A DNA stretch of 64,000 bases, taken from Arthrobacter sp. U41. GTDB taxonomy: Bacteria; Actinomycetota; Actinomycetes; Actinomycetales; Micrococcaceae. The notes beneath the pieces are model-generated. The model worked only from the letters and a program-made list of their open reading frames with translations. It was not told the DNA's origin and did not search any database. Position numbers and translations under genes: made by a program. Numbering within the stretch: position 1 is the stretch's first letter; every line of letters starts with the position of its first letter. Below, piece after piece: positions 37,249 to 45,075 of the stretch. The stretch spans positions 434,001 to 498,000 of the forward strand of contig NZ_VEGI01000002.1 in assembly GCF_007679325.1 (NCBI RefSeq). Direction: 5' to 3'.

Positions 37249-37303
37249 GAGGTGACAGTTAATGCCCATGCTTCGCGGAAACATGGGCATTAACTGTCAC
37301 CTC
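37249..37303. repeat. 55-bp hairpin with 22-bp perfect arms
   Basis: GAGGTGACAGTTAATGCCCATG (written in two parts: 37249-37260 and 37261-37270) pairs perfectly with 37282-37303 around the 11-nt loop CTTCGCGGAAA. It separates the GNAT remnant from the convergent sugar-porter end. It can act as a terminator, but the long, AT-containing arms look more like a dispersed palindromic repeat. Confidence 0.65.
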
Positions 37304-37331
37304 GTGAGGCGGCGGTGCAGGGGAGCGCGGC

Positions 37332-38783
37332 TCAGGCTCTCGCCGACTCCTTCGCGGAACCCTTGGGCACAAAGAGGGTCTCGGCCTGTTCCAAAGACAT
37401 TCCGTTGGTCTCCGGCACCTTGAACTTCACGAAGAAGAACGACGCTGCGGCGAACATCGCGTACATGGCGTACGTCAGGGGCAGTGAGGCAGCCGCCATG
37501 ACCGGGAAGCTCAGGGTGATGGCGAAGTTGGCAATCCACTGCGCTGCCGCGGCGAGGCCCAGGGCGCGGGCACGGATCCGGGACGGGAAGATCTCGCCCA
37601 GCAGCACCCAGACGAGCGGGCCCCAGGATGCACCAAAACTGATGACAAACACGTTGGCGGCCACCAGGGCGGCAGGGCCCCACGCTCCGGGCAACGAAAT
37701 CGCGTCGCCGGTTCCGGTGGCGGACCCGAAGGCCAGGGCCATGGTGCCCAGCGATGCGGCCATGCCGATGGAACCCGCCAGCATGATGGGATGGCGGCCG
37801 ATCCGGTCCACCAGGGCGATCGCCACAAGGGTCACCAGGATGTTGGTGACGGCCGTGGCCACGGAGATCGTCAGGGAGTCCTTCTCCTGGAATCCGACAG
37901 CCTTCCAGAGGGTGGTGGAGTAGTAGAAGATCACGTTGATGCCGACAAACTGCTGCAGCACCGACAGGATGATGCCGATCCACACCACGGGCTGCAGGCC
38001 GAACGCCTTGCCGCGCAGGGACCCCTTCTGGCCTGCCACCTTGTCCTCCTCGATGGCGGTCTTGATGTCGCGCAGGTGGCGGTCCGTGTCCTCATCCGGG
38101 GCGATGGACTGGAAGACCTTGAGGGCTTCTTCGTCCTTGCCCTGGAACACCAGGAACCGCGGCGACTCGGGCAGGGTGTAGGCAATCCAGCCGTACACGA
38201 CGGCGGGGACCGCGCCGGCGAGGAACATCCAGCGCCAGGCCTCGATGCCGAACCAGAGATCCTGGTCGGCGCCGCCGGCGAAGTTCGCGAAGAGGGCGTC
38301 CGAGAGCAGGGCGGCGAAGATACCGGTGGTGATGGCGAGCTGCTGGAGCGAGGCCAGGCGTCCCCGGACGTGGCGCGGGGAGATCTCGGAGATGTAGGCC
38401 GGGGCAATCACGGAGGCCAGGCCGATGCCCAGGCCGCCGACGAGGCGCCAGAAGATAAGGTCCCACACGCTGAAGGCGAAGCCCGTGCCGATCGCGCTGA
38501 CCAGGAACAGCAGCGCACCGATCTTCATGGCCGGGATGCGGCCGTAGCGGTCGGCCACCTTGCCGGCCAGGTAGGCGCCCGCCGCGCAGCCGAGGAGGGC
38601 GACGGCCACGGCGAAGCCGGTTACGGCCTCGCTGAGCGCGAACTCATCCTTGATGGCGTCGACGGCGCCGTTGACCACCGAGGAGTCGAAGCCGAAGAGG
38701 AAGCCGCCCACGGCGCCCGCCACGGCCAGCCAAATGACCCGCTTGGGGATCTTGGCGGCGGTCTGGTCTTGGGTGGTTGTCAT
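37332..38783 (-). CDS. MFS sugar porter
   Basis: 483-residue twelve-helix proton/sugar symporter of the sugar porter family. Family motifs in order: GGFLFGFDSSVVNGAVDAI (TM1), DRYGRIPAMK between TM2 and TM3, PESPRFLV after TM6, VGINVIFYYSTTLW in TM7, and PETNGMSLEQAE at the C-terminus. Its place near mtlAD suggests a polyol or hexose, but specificity is not visible. The start is the ATG with GGGAG five nt upstream; upstream in-frame sequence is not conserved-looking. Confidence 0.93.
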   Translation of the reverse strand: MTTTQDQTAAKIPKRVIWLAVAGAVGGFLFGFDSSVVNGAVDAIKDEFALSEAVTGFAVAVALLGCAAGAYLAGKVADRYGRIPAMKIGALLFLVSAIGTGFAFSVWDLIFWRLVGGLGIGLASVIAPAYISEISPRHVRGRLASLQQLAITTGIFAALLSDALFANFAGGADQDLWFGIEAWRWMFLAGAVPAVVYGWIAYTLPESPRFLVFQGKDEEALKVFQSIAPDEDTDRHLRDIKTAIEEDKVAGQKGSLRGKAFGLQPVVWIGIILSVLQQFVGINVIFYYSTTLWKAVGFQEKDSLTISVATAVTNILVTLVAIALVDRIGRHPIMLAGSIGMAASLGTMALAFGSATGTGDAISLPGAWGPAALVAANVFVISFGASWGPLVWVLLGEIFPSRIRARALGLAAAAQWIANFAITLSFPVMAAASLPLTYAMYAMFAAASFFFVKFKVPETNGMSLEQAETLFVPKGSAKESARA

Positions 38784-38972
38784 TCGGCTCCCTCGGCATT
38801 TCACGTTCCACGGCCTGCGCCGCAGCTACCAAGTCTTACACCAGAGCCGGAGCGACCCCTGTCACACGCCGAAAAAAGTGAGACGAAACATACAGTTGGT
38901 TCGGGAGGGGCGCAGCCGTCGAGCACGCCGAAACGCTGCCTGCCTTGACTCCGTGGACCGCGGGAGGAAAAC

Positions 38973-39449
38973 TCAGCGCTCGACCAGGATCCCGTCCGGA
39001 TCGCACCAGATCATCGCGCCGGGCCGGAGGACGACGCCGTCGATCTCCAGTTCCACGTCGCTCTCGCCGGCACCGGTTTTGGCGCTCTTGCGCGGGTTGC
39101 TGCCCAACGCCTTCACACCGAGAGGCAGCCCCGCAATGGCAGTCCGGTCGCGGATGGCGCCGTTGATCACGACGCCGGCCCAGCCGTTCGCGACAGCGCT
39201 TGCCGCGATCAGGTCCCCCATGAGAGCCGTGCGCAGCGATCCGCCCCCATCCACCACCAGGACCGCGCCGTCGCCGGGTGTGGCGAGCGTCGACTTCACC
39301 AGGGCGTTGTCCTCGAAGCAGCGGATGGTCCGGACCGGGCCGCTGAAATGCGTATGGCCGCCGAGCGACTGGAACTGCAGGGCCAGGGAGTCAAGCTCCT
39401 CGCCCCGCTCGTCGAACAGATCGGCAGTATTAACAGCGGATGCGGCCAT
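38973..39449 (-). CDS. rraA: RraA-like protein (RNase E inhibitor / HMG aldolase fold)
   Basis: 158-residue protein of the RraA family. It has FDERGEELDSLALQFQSLGG near the N-terminus, and the family core GDGAVLVVDGGGSLRTALMGDLIAASAVANGWAGVVINGAIRD around residues 60-105. The family covers RNase E regulators and 4-hydroxy-4-methyl-2-oxoglutarate/oxaloacetate aldolases; the annotation rraA is by family. The start follows AGGAGACCTG. Confidence 0.9.
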   Translation of the reverse strand: MAASAVNTADLFDERGEELDSLALQFQSLGGHTHFSGPVRTIRCFEDNALVKSTLATPGDGAVLVVDGGGSLRTALMGDLIAASAVANGWAGVVINGAIRDRTAIAGLPLGVKALGSNPRKSAKTGAGESDVELEIDGVVLRPGAMIWCDPDGILVER

Positions 39450-39478
39450 CAGGTCTCCTGTACGTGGGAACGAACGGT

Positions 39479-39513
39479 GTCCCGGCACTCGCGGACTCCG
39501 CGAGTGCCGGGAC
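39479..39513 (-). terminator. 17-bp perfect stem after the nuclease gene
   Basis: GTCCCGGCACTCGCGGA and its exact complement around a single C (a small real loop forms by unpairing). It lies 7 bp past the stop of the minus-strand nuclease gene and 30 bp before rraA begins, so it can insulate the two. Confidence 0.7.
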
Positions 39514-39519
39514 GTCTGA

Positions 39520-40656
39520 CTACTTCTTACTACACGGTGTCCAGGATTGGCCCCCGGGGGCATAGCAGCGAGGGCCGTTGTATCCCGGGTAGGGGTTCGG
39601 GGCGGGAGCCGGGGCTGCCGGAGGTACGTATGCCGGAGGTACGTATGCCGGCGGGACATACGGCGCCGGCGCCGGCGGCAGGTTTCGAAGCCGTTCAGCC
39701 TCCGCAGCCGCGGCTACAGCCGCTTGGCGAGCAGCGGCTGCTGCAGCTTCCGCGAGTTTCTTCTTTTTCGCGGCTGCAGCGGCTTCGGCCAGTTTCTTCT
39801 TTTTAGCGGCCGCTGCGGCAGCCACGAGATCCTTCTTCTTCGCGCCAATGGCCGCTTGGTGGGCCGACGCTGCTTTGGCAGCAGAATCCAGCCGGTTCTC
39901 CATCGCCGTCAGCTGAGCTGCGTCGTACGCGGCCCAATGGACATGCTTCTTCGCAGTCGCGGCAGTCTTGAGCGCGGCAACCGTGGCCAGTGCGGCGACG
40001 AGACCGGTATGGCTCCTATCCAAGTCGGCGGCAGCCGTAGCAAGCGGCGCGGCCACGATCTCTTCAATAACCTCGGCTGCTCGATCGACCCGTTGGGCGG
40101 GAAGGCAGGCGATGTCGCTCGAGTTGAGACCGGCACCTTTCGTGCGGGCTTCGTCGAACGCCGCGGCCACGGGAGGATAGAACTTCGTGTTGGGTTCGAA
40201 CACGACAGGAACTCCGAATCCCATCCGCGCGACTTCAGCGTTGACCAAACTTTCACTTGAGTCGAAGACGCCCGCCAGGGTTCGGCCGTATTTGTCCAGC
40301 GGTTCCTTGTCCAGCTCCAGCCTGACGCTGGAGCCGACCGGCAGCAGCTGCTCAAGAGCTTTCGTGGCTTCCGGACCCATACACTCCACCGGCTTACCCG
40401 GATCCTTGGTCTCCGGAGTGTCTACGTTGAGCAGCCGGACGGTCTTCTGCTCGCCGTTGACGGAGGCCTCGAAGGTATCGCCGTCAATGACTCGGACTAC
40501 AACGGCCTGGTCGCCTGCCGAAGTGACTTCCGGTCGGGCGTCCTTCTTCTCAGTGGTGGCCGATCCCGCAGAGCAGGCAGTGAGTGCCATGGCGACGGCA
40601 ATGGCCAGTCCCGCGGCCTTGGTACGGGCAGCACTGCCCGATGAATCTAAAAGCAA
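39520..40656 (-). CDS. Staphylococcal-nuclease-like lipoprotein with Ala/Lys repeat region
   Basis: 378-residue predicted secreted lipoprotein: lipobox LTAC with Cys28. A thermonuclease (SNase) domain spans about 50-175, with catalytic-type residues in VIDGDTF (Asp58/Asp60), KTVRLLNVDTPET (Arg74, Glu82) and DKYGRTLAG (Arg125). It is followed by a coiled-coil-like Ala-rich region with KKKKLAEAAAAA repeated, a YVPPA triple repeat, and a C-terminal Cys-containing Excalibur-like tail (NGPRCYAPGGQSWTPCSKK). The start is the TTG at 40656 with GGGG upstream; an upstream in-frame ATG would overlap the promoter. Confidence 0.8.
   Translation of the reverse strand: MLLDSSGSAARTKAAGLAIAVAMALTACSAGSATTEKKDARPEVTSAGDQAVVVRVIDGDTFEASVNGEQKTVRLLNVDTPETKDPGKPVECMGPEATKALEQLLPVGSSVRLELDKEPLDKYGRTLAGVFDSSESLVNAEVARMGFGVPVVFEPNTKFYPPVAAAFDEARTKGAGLNSSDIACLPAQRVDRAAEVIEEIVAAPLATAAADLDRSHTGLVAALATVAALKTAATAKKHVHWAAYDAAQLTAMENRLDSAAKAASAHQAAIGAKKKDLVAAAAAAKKKKLAEAAAAAKKKKLAEAAAAAARQAAVAAAAEAERLRNLPPAPAPYVPPAYVPPAYVPPAAPAPAPNPYPGYNGPRCYAPGGQSWTPCSKK
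39620..39649. repeat. 15-bp tandem repeat in the nuclease gene
   Basis: Two exact copies of GGAGGTACGTATGCC encode the PPAYV units of the proline-rich tail. Confidence 0.85.
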
Positions 40657-40755
40657 AATGTATTCCCCAGGAATGAGTGATGTGGGCTTCTCCAGCTTGG
40701 AGTTTCGCAAATGACATTGACAATACTTTGTCGAGGGGGAAACAACCTTTTCATC

Positions 40756-40771
40756 TGACGCATTAGCGTCA
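40756..40771. promoter_or_regulatory. Palindrome between nuclease and MFS genes
   Basis: TGACGC-ATTA-GCGTCA has perfect 6-bp arms. A half-site GCGTCA occurs again at 40810-40815. A second dyad, GACAA-TACT-TTGTC, is at 40719-40732 and lies near the nuclease promoter. The site is in the shared gap of two divergent genes. Confidence 0.5.
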
Positions 40772-40842
40772 TCCCCACGATAGTCTGGCCCCACACTGAT
40801 ATTCAGTCTGCGTCATTCCGTTTCCGGGGGGAACCGAACCAC

Positions 40843-42159
40843 ATGAGCCTGTCCGATACGCCCGGAGCAGCTCCGGACCCTGCCCGTGGCCGCCTCGCCG
40901 CCGACGGCCCGACGGCGGTGGCGCTCGCCGAACCCGACCGGGCCGTCCGCCCGGTCTGGATTGCCGGCGTCGTGCTCGTTAACCTGGGCATTAACGCGGC
41001 CTTCTTCGGGCCGATCCAGGTGCTCCTCGGCCAGCAGGCAGAAGCGTTCAGCGAGGGCGACAAGGAATCCATCCTCGCCCTCGTCACCGGAGCGGGTGCC
41101 GCGGTCTCACTCGTGGCCAACCCCTTGTTCGGCGCCTTCAGCGACCGCACCACCTCGCGCCTGGGCCGAAGGGTCCCCTGGGTCCTCTTCGGCGCCATCC
41201 TCGGCGCCGCGGCCCTGATCGCGCTCGCGGGGGCGCCCAACGTGGCCGTTATGACGCTGCTGTGGTGCCTGGTGCAGGCCGGGTGCAACGGTGCCTATGC
41301 GGCCATCACGGCCGCCATCCCGGACCGTGTGCCTGTGGCCCAGCGCGGCACGGTGGGGGGCCTCGCCGCCATGGGACAGACGGTGGGCATCCTCGTGGGT
41401 GCCGTGATCGCCGCCGCGGTGACGGGGAACTTCGCCGTCGGCTATCTGGTCTGCGCCGTGGCGCTGCTCGCCGGCGTCGTGCTGTATTTCTTCAGGAACG
41501 ACGACGTCCCGCTCCCCGCGGGCGCCCGTCCGCCGTTCAGCCTGGCCGGTTTCGCACGGGGCTTCTGGATTTCCCCGGCGCTCTACCCGGACTTCGCCTG
41601 GGCCTGGCTGACCCGGCTCCTGGTGAACATCGGCAACCACATGGTGACCCTCTACCTGCTCTTCTTCCTCAAGGACGCGGTCCGCCTTGAAGAGACCCAG
41701 GGCATCGCGCCGGAGCTCGGCGTGCTGATCCTGACCGGGCTTTACGCCGTAATGGTGATCATCACCAGCGTGATCGGCGGGCGGCTGAGCGACCGGATGG
41801 GCAAGCGGAAGCCGCTGGTGATCATCTCGTCCGTCATCATTGCGGCGGCCTCGCTGATCCTCGCATTCGCGCCGAACTGGGCCGGCGCCCTCCTGGGCGC
41901 CTCGGTGCTGGGCATCGGCTTCGGCTGCTACCTCGCGGTGGACTTCGCCCTCATCACCCAGGTCCTCCCGGCCGCGCTGAGCCGCGGAAAGGATCTGGGT
42001 GTCCTCAACATCGCCAATTCCCTGCCCCAGGTACTCGCTCCGCTCATCGCCTTCCCCTTCGTGACGCTGTGGGGCGGCTACGTGTCCCTGTACGTGGCGG
42101 CCGCCGTGATCGGTCTGCTCGGGGCCGTCTTTGTGGTCAAAATCAAGGGCGTTGACTAG
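40843..42159 (+). CDS. MFS transporter (sucrose/melibiose-type)
   Basis: 438-residue twelve-helix MFS permease. Early motif GPIQVLLGQQAEAF and SDRTTSRLGRRVPWVLFGA resemble the SLC45/glycoside-type group; helices continue through LGVLNIANSLPQVLAPLIA near the C-terminus. Substrate unknown, possibly a disaccharide. A TetR gene follows 161 bp downstream on the same strand and may regulate it. Confidence 0.88.
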   Translation: MSLSDTPGAAPDPARGRLAADGPTAVALAEPDRAVRPVWIAGVVLVNLGINAAFFGPIQVLLGQQAEAFSEGDKESILALVTGAGAAVSLVANPLFGAFSDRTTSRLGRRVPWVLFGAILGAAALIALAGAPNVAVMTLLWCLVQAGCNGAYAAITAAIPDRVPVAQRGTVGGLAAMGQTVGILVGAVIAAAVTGNFAVGYLVCAVALLAGVVLYFFRNDDVPLPAGARPPFSLAGFARGFWISPALYPDFAWAWLTRLLVNIGNHMVTLYLLFFLKDAVRLEETQGIAPELGVLILTGLYAVMVIITSVIGGRLSDRMGKRKPLVIISSVIIAAASLILAFAPNWAGALLGASVLGIGFGCYLAVDFALITQVLPAALSRGKDLGVLNIANSLPQVLAPLIAFPFVTLWGGYVSLYVAAAVIGLLGAVFVVKIKGVD

Positions 42160-42240
42160 GCCCGGACCCGCCGCCGGGGAGGCCCTGCCGGGGTGTCTGC
42201 GGCACCGCCTGTGACTCGCTAAGGGCCCGGAATCGTGGCG

Positions 42241-42246
42241 TATAGT
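42241..42246 (+). promoter_or_regulatory. -10 box for the TetR gene
   Basis: TATAGT, close to consensus, lies 74 bp before the ATG. The -35 region is weak. Confidence 0.4.
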
Positions 42247-42320
42247 GGACGGAATTGCCGCGGCAGTGCTGTGGGGGATCCCTCCGGGCTGCCGAGAAAA
42301 CCGACCCCGGAACGCTGCTG

Positions 42321-42914
42321 ATGCCTGAATTTCACTCAGAACTTCCACCGATGGCTCCTCCACCCACCCTGCCCCGGCAACGGCTCCGCTACACCCGGAT
42401 CCTCGATGTCGCCGCCGGGTTCGCCCGCAAGGGCCTGGACTCCGTGGTCCTTTCCGAAGTCGCTGCCAAGGCCGACGTTCCGCTGGGCACCCTGTACCGC
42501 TACTTTCCCTCCGCCACCCAGCTCATGCTGGCGCTCTACCGCAAGCAGCTCACGGAACTGCACGCCAACTCGCCGGCCGGTGTAACCGAAGGAGACGTTC
42601 CGGCCCTGGCGCTCGTCGGGGTTGTCATGGAAATTTTCCACATGCGCCTGATGCAGCCCGCCGTGGAGCAATGCCTGAACAAAGCCGTTTACACCAAAGG
42701 CACTGACACCACGAAGCTGCTCCGTGAGATCGACTCCGCGGCCGAGACAGCCGTCACTGAAGTGAGCGGCGACGCCGCCACGTCCCGGGTCCTGCTGCTG
42801 ACCGTCACCGGACTGGTCCAGTCCGTCCGCTGCCGCCGCCTCTCGCTCTTCGAAGCCGAGGGAGACCTCAAGAAGGCCTGTTTCCTGCTGACATCCAACC
42901 GTCCCGCCGCGTAA
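42321..42914 (+). CDS. TetR-family regulator (KstR-like)
   Basis: 197-residue TetR regulator. The helix-turn-helix (about 20-65) reads LDVAAGFARKGLDSVVLSEVAAKADVPLGTLYRYFPSATQLM, similar to the KstR/KstR2 group of lipid-responsive repressors by eye only. No steroid or lipid genes are near, so the effector is unknown. The 16-bp palindrome overlapping its stop codon is described separately. Confidence 0.85.
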   Translation: MPEFHSELPPMAPPPTLPRQRLRYTRILDVAAGFARKGLDSVVLSEVAAKADVPLGTLYRYFPSATQLMLALYRKQLTELHANSPAGVTEGDVPALALVGVVMEIFHMRLMQPAVEQCLNKAVYTKGTDTTKLLREIDSAAETAVTEVSGDAATSRVLLLTVTGLVQSVRCRRLSLFEAEGDLKKACFLLTSNRPAA

Positions 42915-42929
42915 CTGGTCTAGACCAGT
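42914..42929. promoter_or_regulatory. DasR-box-like palindrome
   Basis: ACTGGTCTAGACCAGT is a perfect 16-bp palindrome. It fits the TGGTCTAGACCA core of the dre motif bound by GntR/HutC regulators DasR and NagR. It starts at the last base of the TetR stop and is 282 bp upstream of malic enzyme. Confidence 0.7.
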
Positions 42930-43211
42930 CAGGCTTTCTACCGGGCAGTAGGGGCTGTTTTGCGTGATCCGGCTCACGAAAAACGCCGGATAAACGTTTC
43001 ACCGCGGCCGGGGTGTGTCGTGTGACACCTTGGGCCCGGAATGTTGTGTTTACCATTGCAGCACCGGACCGGCCCCGCCTGCAGTACCCGGAGCGTCACC
43101 GCAGACCCATCACCTCGGGTCACTGCCGACGTTCCCCAGACCATCTTGAGCATGCCTGTGCTTAAGCTTCCATGTGCCGTACGCCCACGGTGAGCCCCAG
43201 GAGACAACGAC
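42930..43211 (+). promoter_or_regulatory. Long upstream region of the malic enzyme gene
   Basis: 282 bp without a gene. It contains a small inverted repeat (ATCCGG...CCGGAT around 42968-42992), a GGTGT...ACACC dyad near 43012-43029, and the ribosome site AGGAG at 43199-43203. Promoter hexamers are not clear. The length and dyads suggest layered regulation. Confidence 0.35.
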
Positions 43212-44423
43212 GTGTCCACTGAAACGATCAATCCCACCGACGCCACCTCCCCCGCTGAGCCCGTAGCCGTGCTCACCGACGAGGAAATTTTCGCATCCCA
43301 CCAGGGCGGCAAGCTTTCCATCTCCAGCACCGTCCCGCTCGCCAGCAAACGCGACCTGTCCATCGCTTACACGCCCGGCGTTGCCCAGGTCAGCCGCGCC
43401 ATCGCCGCCACCCCGGAGCTCGCCAAGACGCTCACGTGGGCCCAGCGCCTCGTTGTCGTCGTGAGCGACGGCACCGCCGTCCTGGGCCTCGGCGACATCG
43501 GCGCCAGCGCCTCGCTGCCCGTGATGGAGGGCAAGTCGGCCCTGTTCAAGGCCTTCGGCGAGCTCGACTCCATCCCGCTGGTCCTGAACACGACCAACGT
43601 CGACGAGATCGTGGAGACCCTGGTCCGCCTGCGCCCGAGCTTTGGCGCCGTCAACCTCGAGGACGTCTCCGCGCCGCGCTGCTTCGAACTCGAGGACAAA
43701 CTCATCGAAGCCCTCGACTGCCCCGTTATGCACGACGACCAGCACGGCACCGCCGTCGTGGTCCTCGCGGCCCTGACCGGCGCCGCGAAGGTGACCGGCC
43801 GCGGGCTCGAAAAGCTCCGCGTTGTGGTCTCCGGCGCCGGCGCCGCCGGAATCGCCGTCGCGCAGATGCTGCTCGCCGCCGGGATCACCGACGTGGTGCT
43901 GCTGGACTCCCGCGGCGTCATCAACGGCGACCGCGCTGACATCGCAGCCGACCCCGCCAGCAAGAAGGCGCAGCTGGCTGCGAGCGGCAACCCGCGAGGA
44001 GTATCCGGCGGCCCGGCCGAGGCCCTGCTGGACGCCGACGTCTTCATCGGCGTCTCGTCCTCCAAGCTGGCCGAGGAGCACCTCCAGCTCATGAGTCAGG
44101 ACGCGATCGTGTTTGCCCTGTCCAACCCGGACCCCGAAGTCCTGCCGGAGGTCGCACGCCGGTATGCGGCCGTCGTCGCCACGGGCCGCAGCGACTTCCC
44201 GAACCAGATCAACAACGTCCTCGCGTTCCCCGGCATCTTCCGCGGAGCCCTCGACGCCGGTGCCCGCCGGATCACGCCGGCCATGAAGCTGGCCGCGGCC
44301 CGCGCCATCGCCGAACTGGCCGACGAGGACCTGTCCGCCGACTACATCGTCCCCAGCCCGCTGGACCCGCGGGTGGCGCCGGCGGTTGCCGCCGCCGTGG
44401 CCGCGGCGGTTGACGCCGAGTAG
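43212..44423 (+). CDS. NAD(P)-dependent malic enzyme
   Basis: 403-residue decarboxylating malate dehydrogenase of the short bacterial type. It has YTPGVAQVSRAIA near 55, the acidic metal-binding segment ending in VMHDDQHGTAVVVLAALTGAAK near 175, and the cofactor loop VVSGAGAAGIAVAQML. It makes pyruvate from malate, supplying NAD(P)H and linking the TCA cycle to gluconeogenesis. The GTG start follows CAGGAG. A DasR-like box upstream hints at amino-sugar-linked control. Confidence 0.94.
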   Translation: MSTETINPTDATSPAEPVAVLTDEEIFASHQGGKLSISSTVPLASKRDLSIAYTPGVAQVSRAIAATPELAKTLTWAQRLVVVVSDGTAVLGLGDIGASASLPVMEGKSALFKAFGELDSIPLVLNTTNVDEIVETLVRLRPSFGAVNLEDVSAPRCFELEDKLIEALDCPVMHDDQHGTAVVVLAALTGAAKVTGRGLEKLRVVVSGAGAAGIAVAQMLLAAGITDVVLLDSRGVINGDRADIAADPASKKAQLAASGNPRGVSGGPAEALLDADVFIGVSSSKLAEEHLQLMSQDAIVFALSNPDPEVLPEVARRYAAVVATGRSDFPNQINNVLAFPGIFRGALDAGARRITPAMKLAAARAIAELADEDLSADYIVPSPLDPRVAPAVAAAVAAAVDAE

Positions 44424-44444
44424 CCACAGCCGAACAGACGACGA

Positions 44445-44475
44445 CGGCGGCGCGTCCTTGGGGGATGCGCCGCCG
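44445..44475 (+). terminator. Terminator after malic enzyme
   Basis: CGGCGGCGCGTCC pairs with GGATGCGCCGCCG at 12 of 13 positions, loop TTGGG. It is 21 bp past the stop; the T-run is weak. Confidence 0.55.
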
Positions 44476-44536
44476 TTGACGCCGTGCCGGTCTCCGGCCG
44501 CGCTCCGGGGCCCGGCCGGGCCCATAGACTGGGGCC

Positions 44537-45037
44537 ATGAATCCCGAGACTGTTGTGACGATCCTGTGCGGCCTGGCCATCCTGGTGGGCGTGGCCGGAA
44601 CCGTCATCCCCGTGCTGCCCGGCAGCATCCTGATCGGGCTGAGCCTGCTGGCGTGGGCCATCTGGGGCGGCGCCGGAACTACCGGCTGGGTGGTGTTCGC
44701 GATCGGCATGGTCTTCGTCCTGGCGGGGATGGCCGCCAGCGCGGTCCTGACCGGCCGGAAACTCAAACAGCACAGCATCCCGGGCCGCTCGGTAGTCACC
44801 GGGCTGGTGTTCGGCGTGGTGGGGATGTTTATCATCCCGGTGGTGGGCCTGTTCGTTGGTTTCGCCGCGGGCCTGCTGCTGAGCGAGCTGCACCGCACGC
44901 GGGTTTTCGGCACCGCCGTGGCCTCCAGTTGGGCCGCCCTGAAGGCGACCGGGCTGGGAATGATCGTCGAATTCGGACTCGCCTGCCTCGCCGGCAGCAC
45001 CTGGGTGATCGGCCTGTGGGTTTCGGCCGCGGCCTAG
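44537..45037 (+). CDS. DUF456-family membrane protein
   Basis: 166-residue protein with four to five predicted membrane helices, starting NPETVVTILCGLAILVGVAGTVIPVLPGS, the DUF456 signature. Function unknown; the family may be a small integral membrane component. TAGACT (44525-44530) sits 6 nt before the ATG, suggesting leaderless transcription. Confidence 0.88.
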   Translation: MNPETVVTILCGLAILVGVAGTVIPVLPGSILIGLSLLAWAIWGGAGTTGWVVFAIGMVFVLAGMAASAVLTGRKLKQHSIPGRSVVTGLVFGVVGMFIIPVVGLFVGFAAGLLLSELHRTRVFGTAVASSWAALKATGLGMIVEFGLACLAGSTWVIGLWVSAAA

Positions 45038-45075
45038 TCTGCCGCCGGTCTCCCCGCGCCCATTAACATAGATAC

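Noticed and set aside
44445..44475. Riboswitch after malic enzyme
   Set aside because: The hairpin follows the stop codon, is a simple stem-loop, and the next gene has its own leaderless promoter box.
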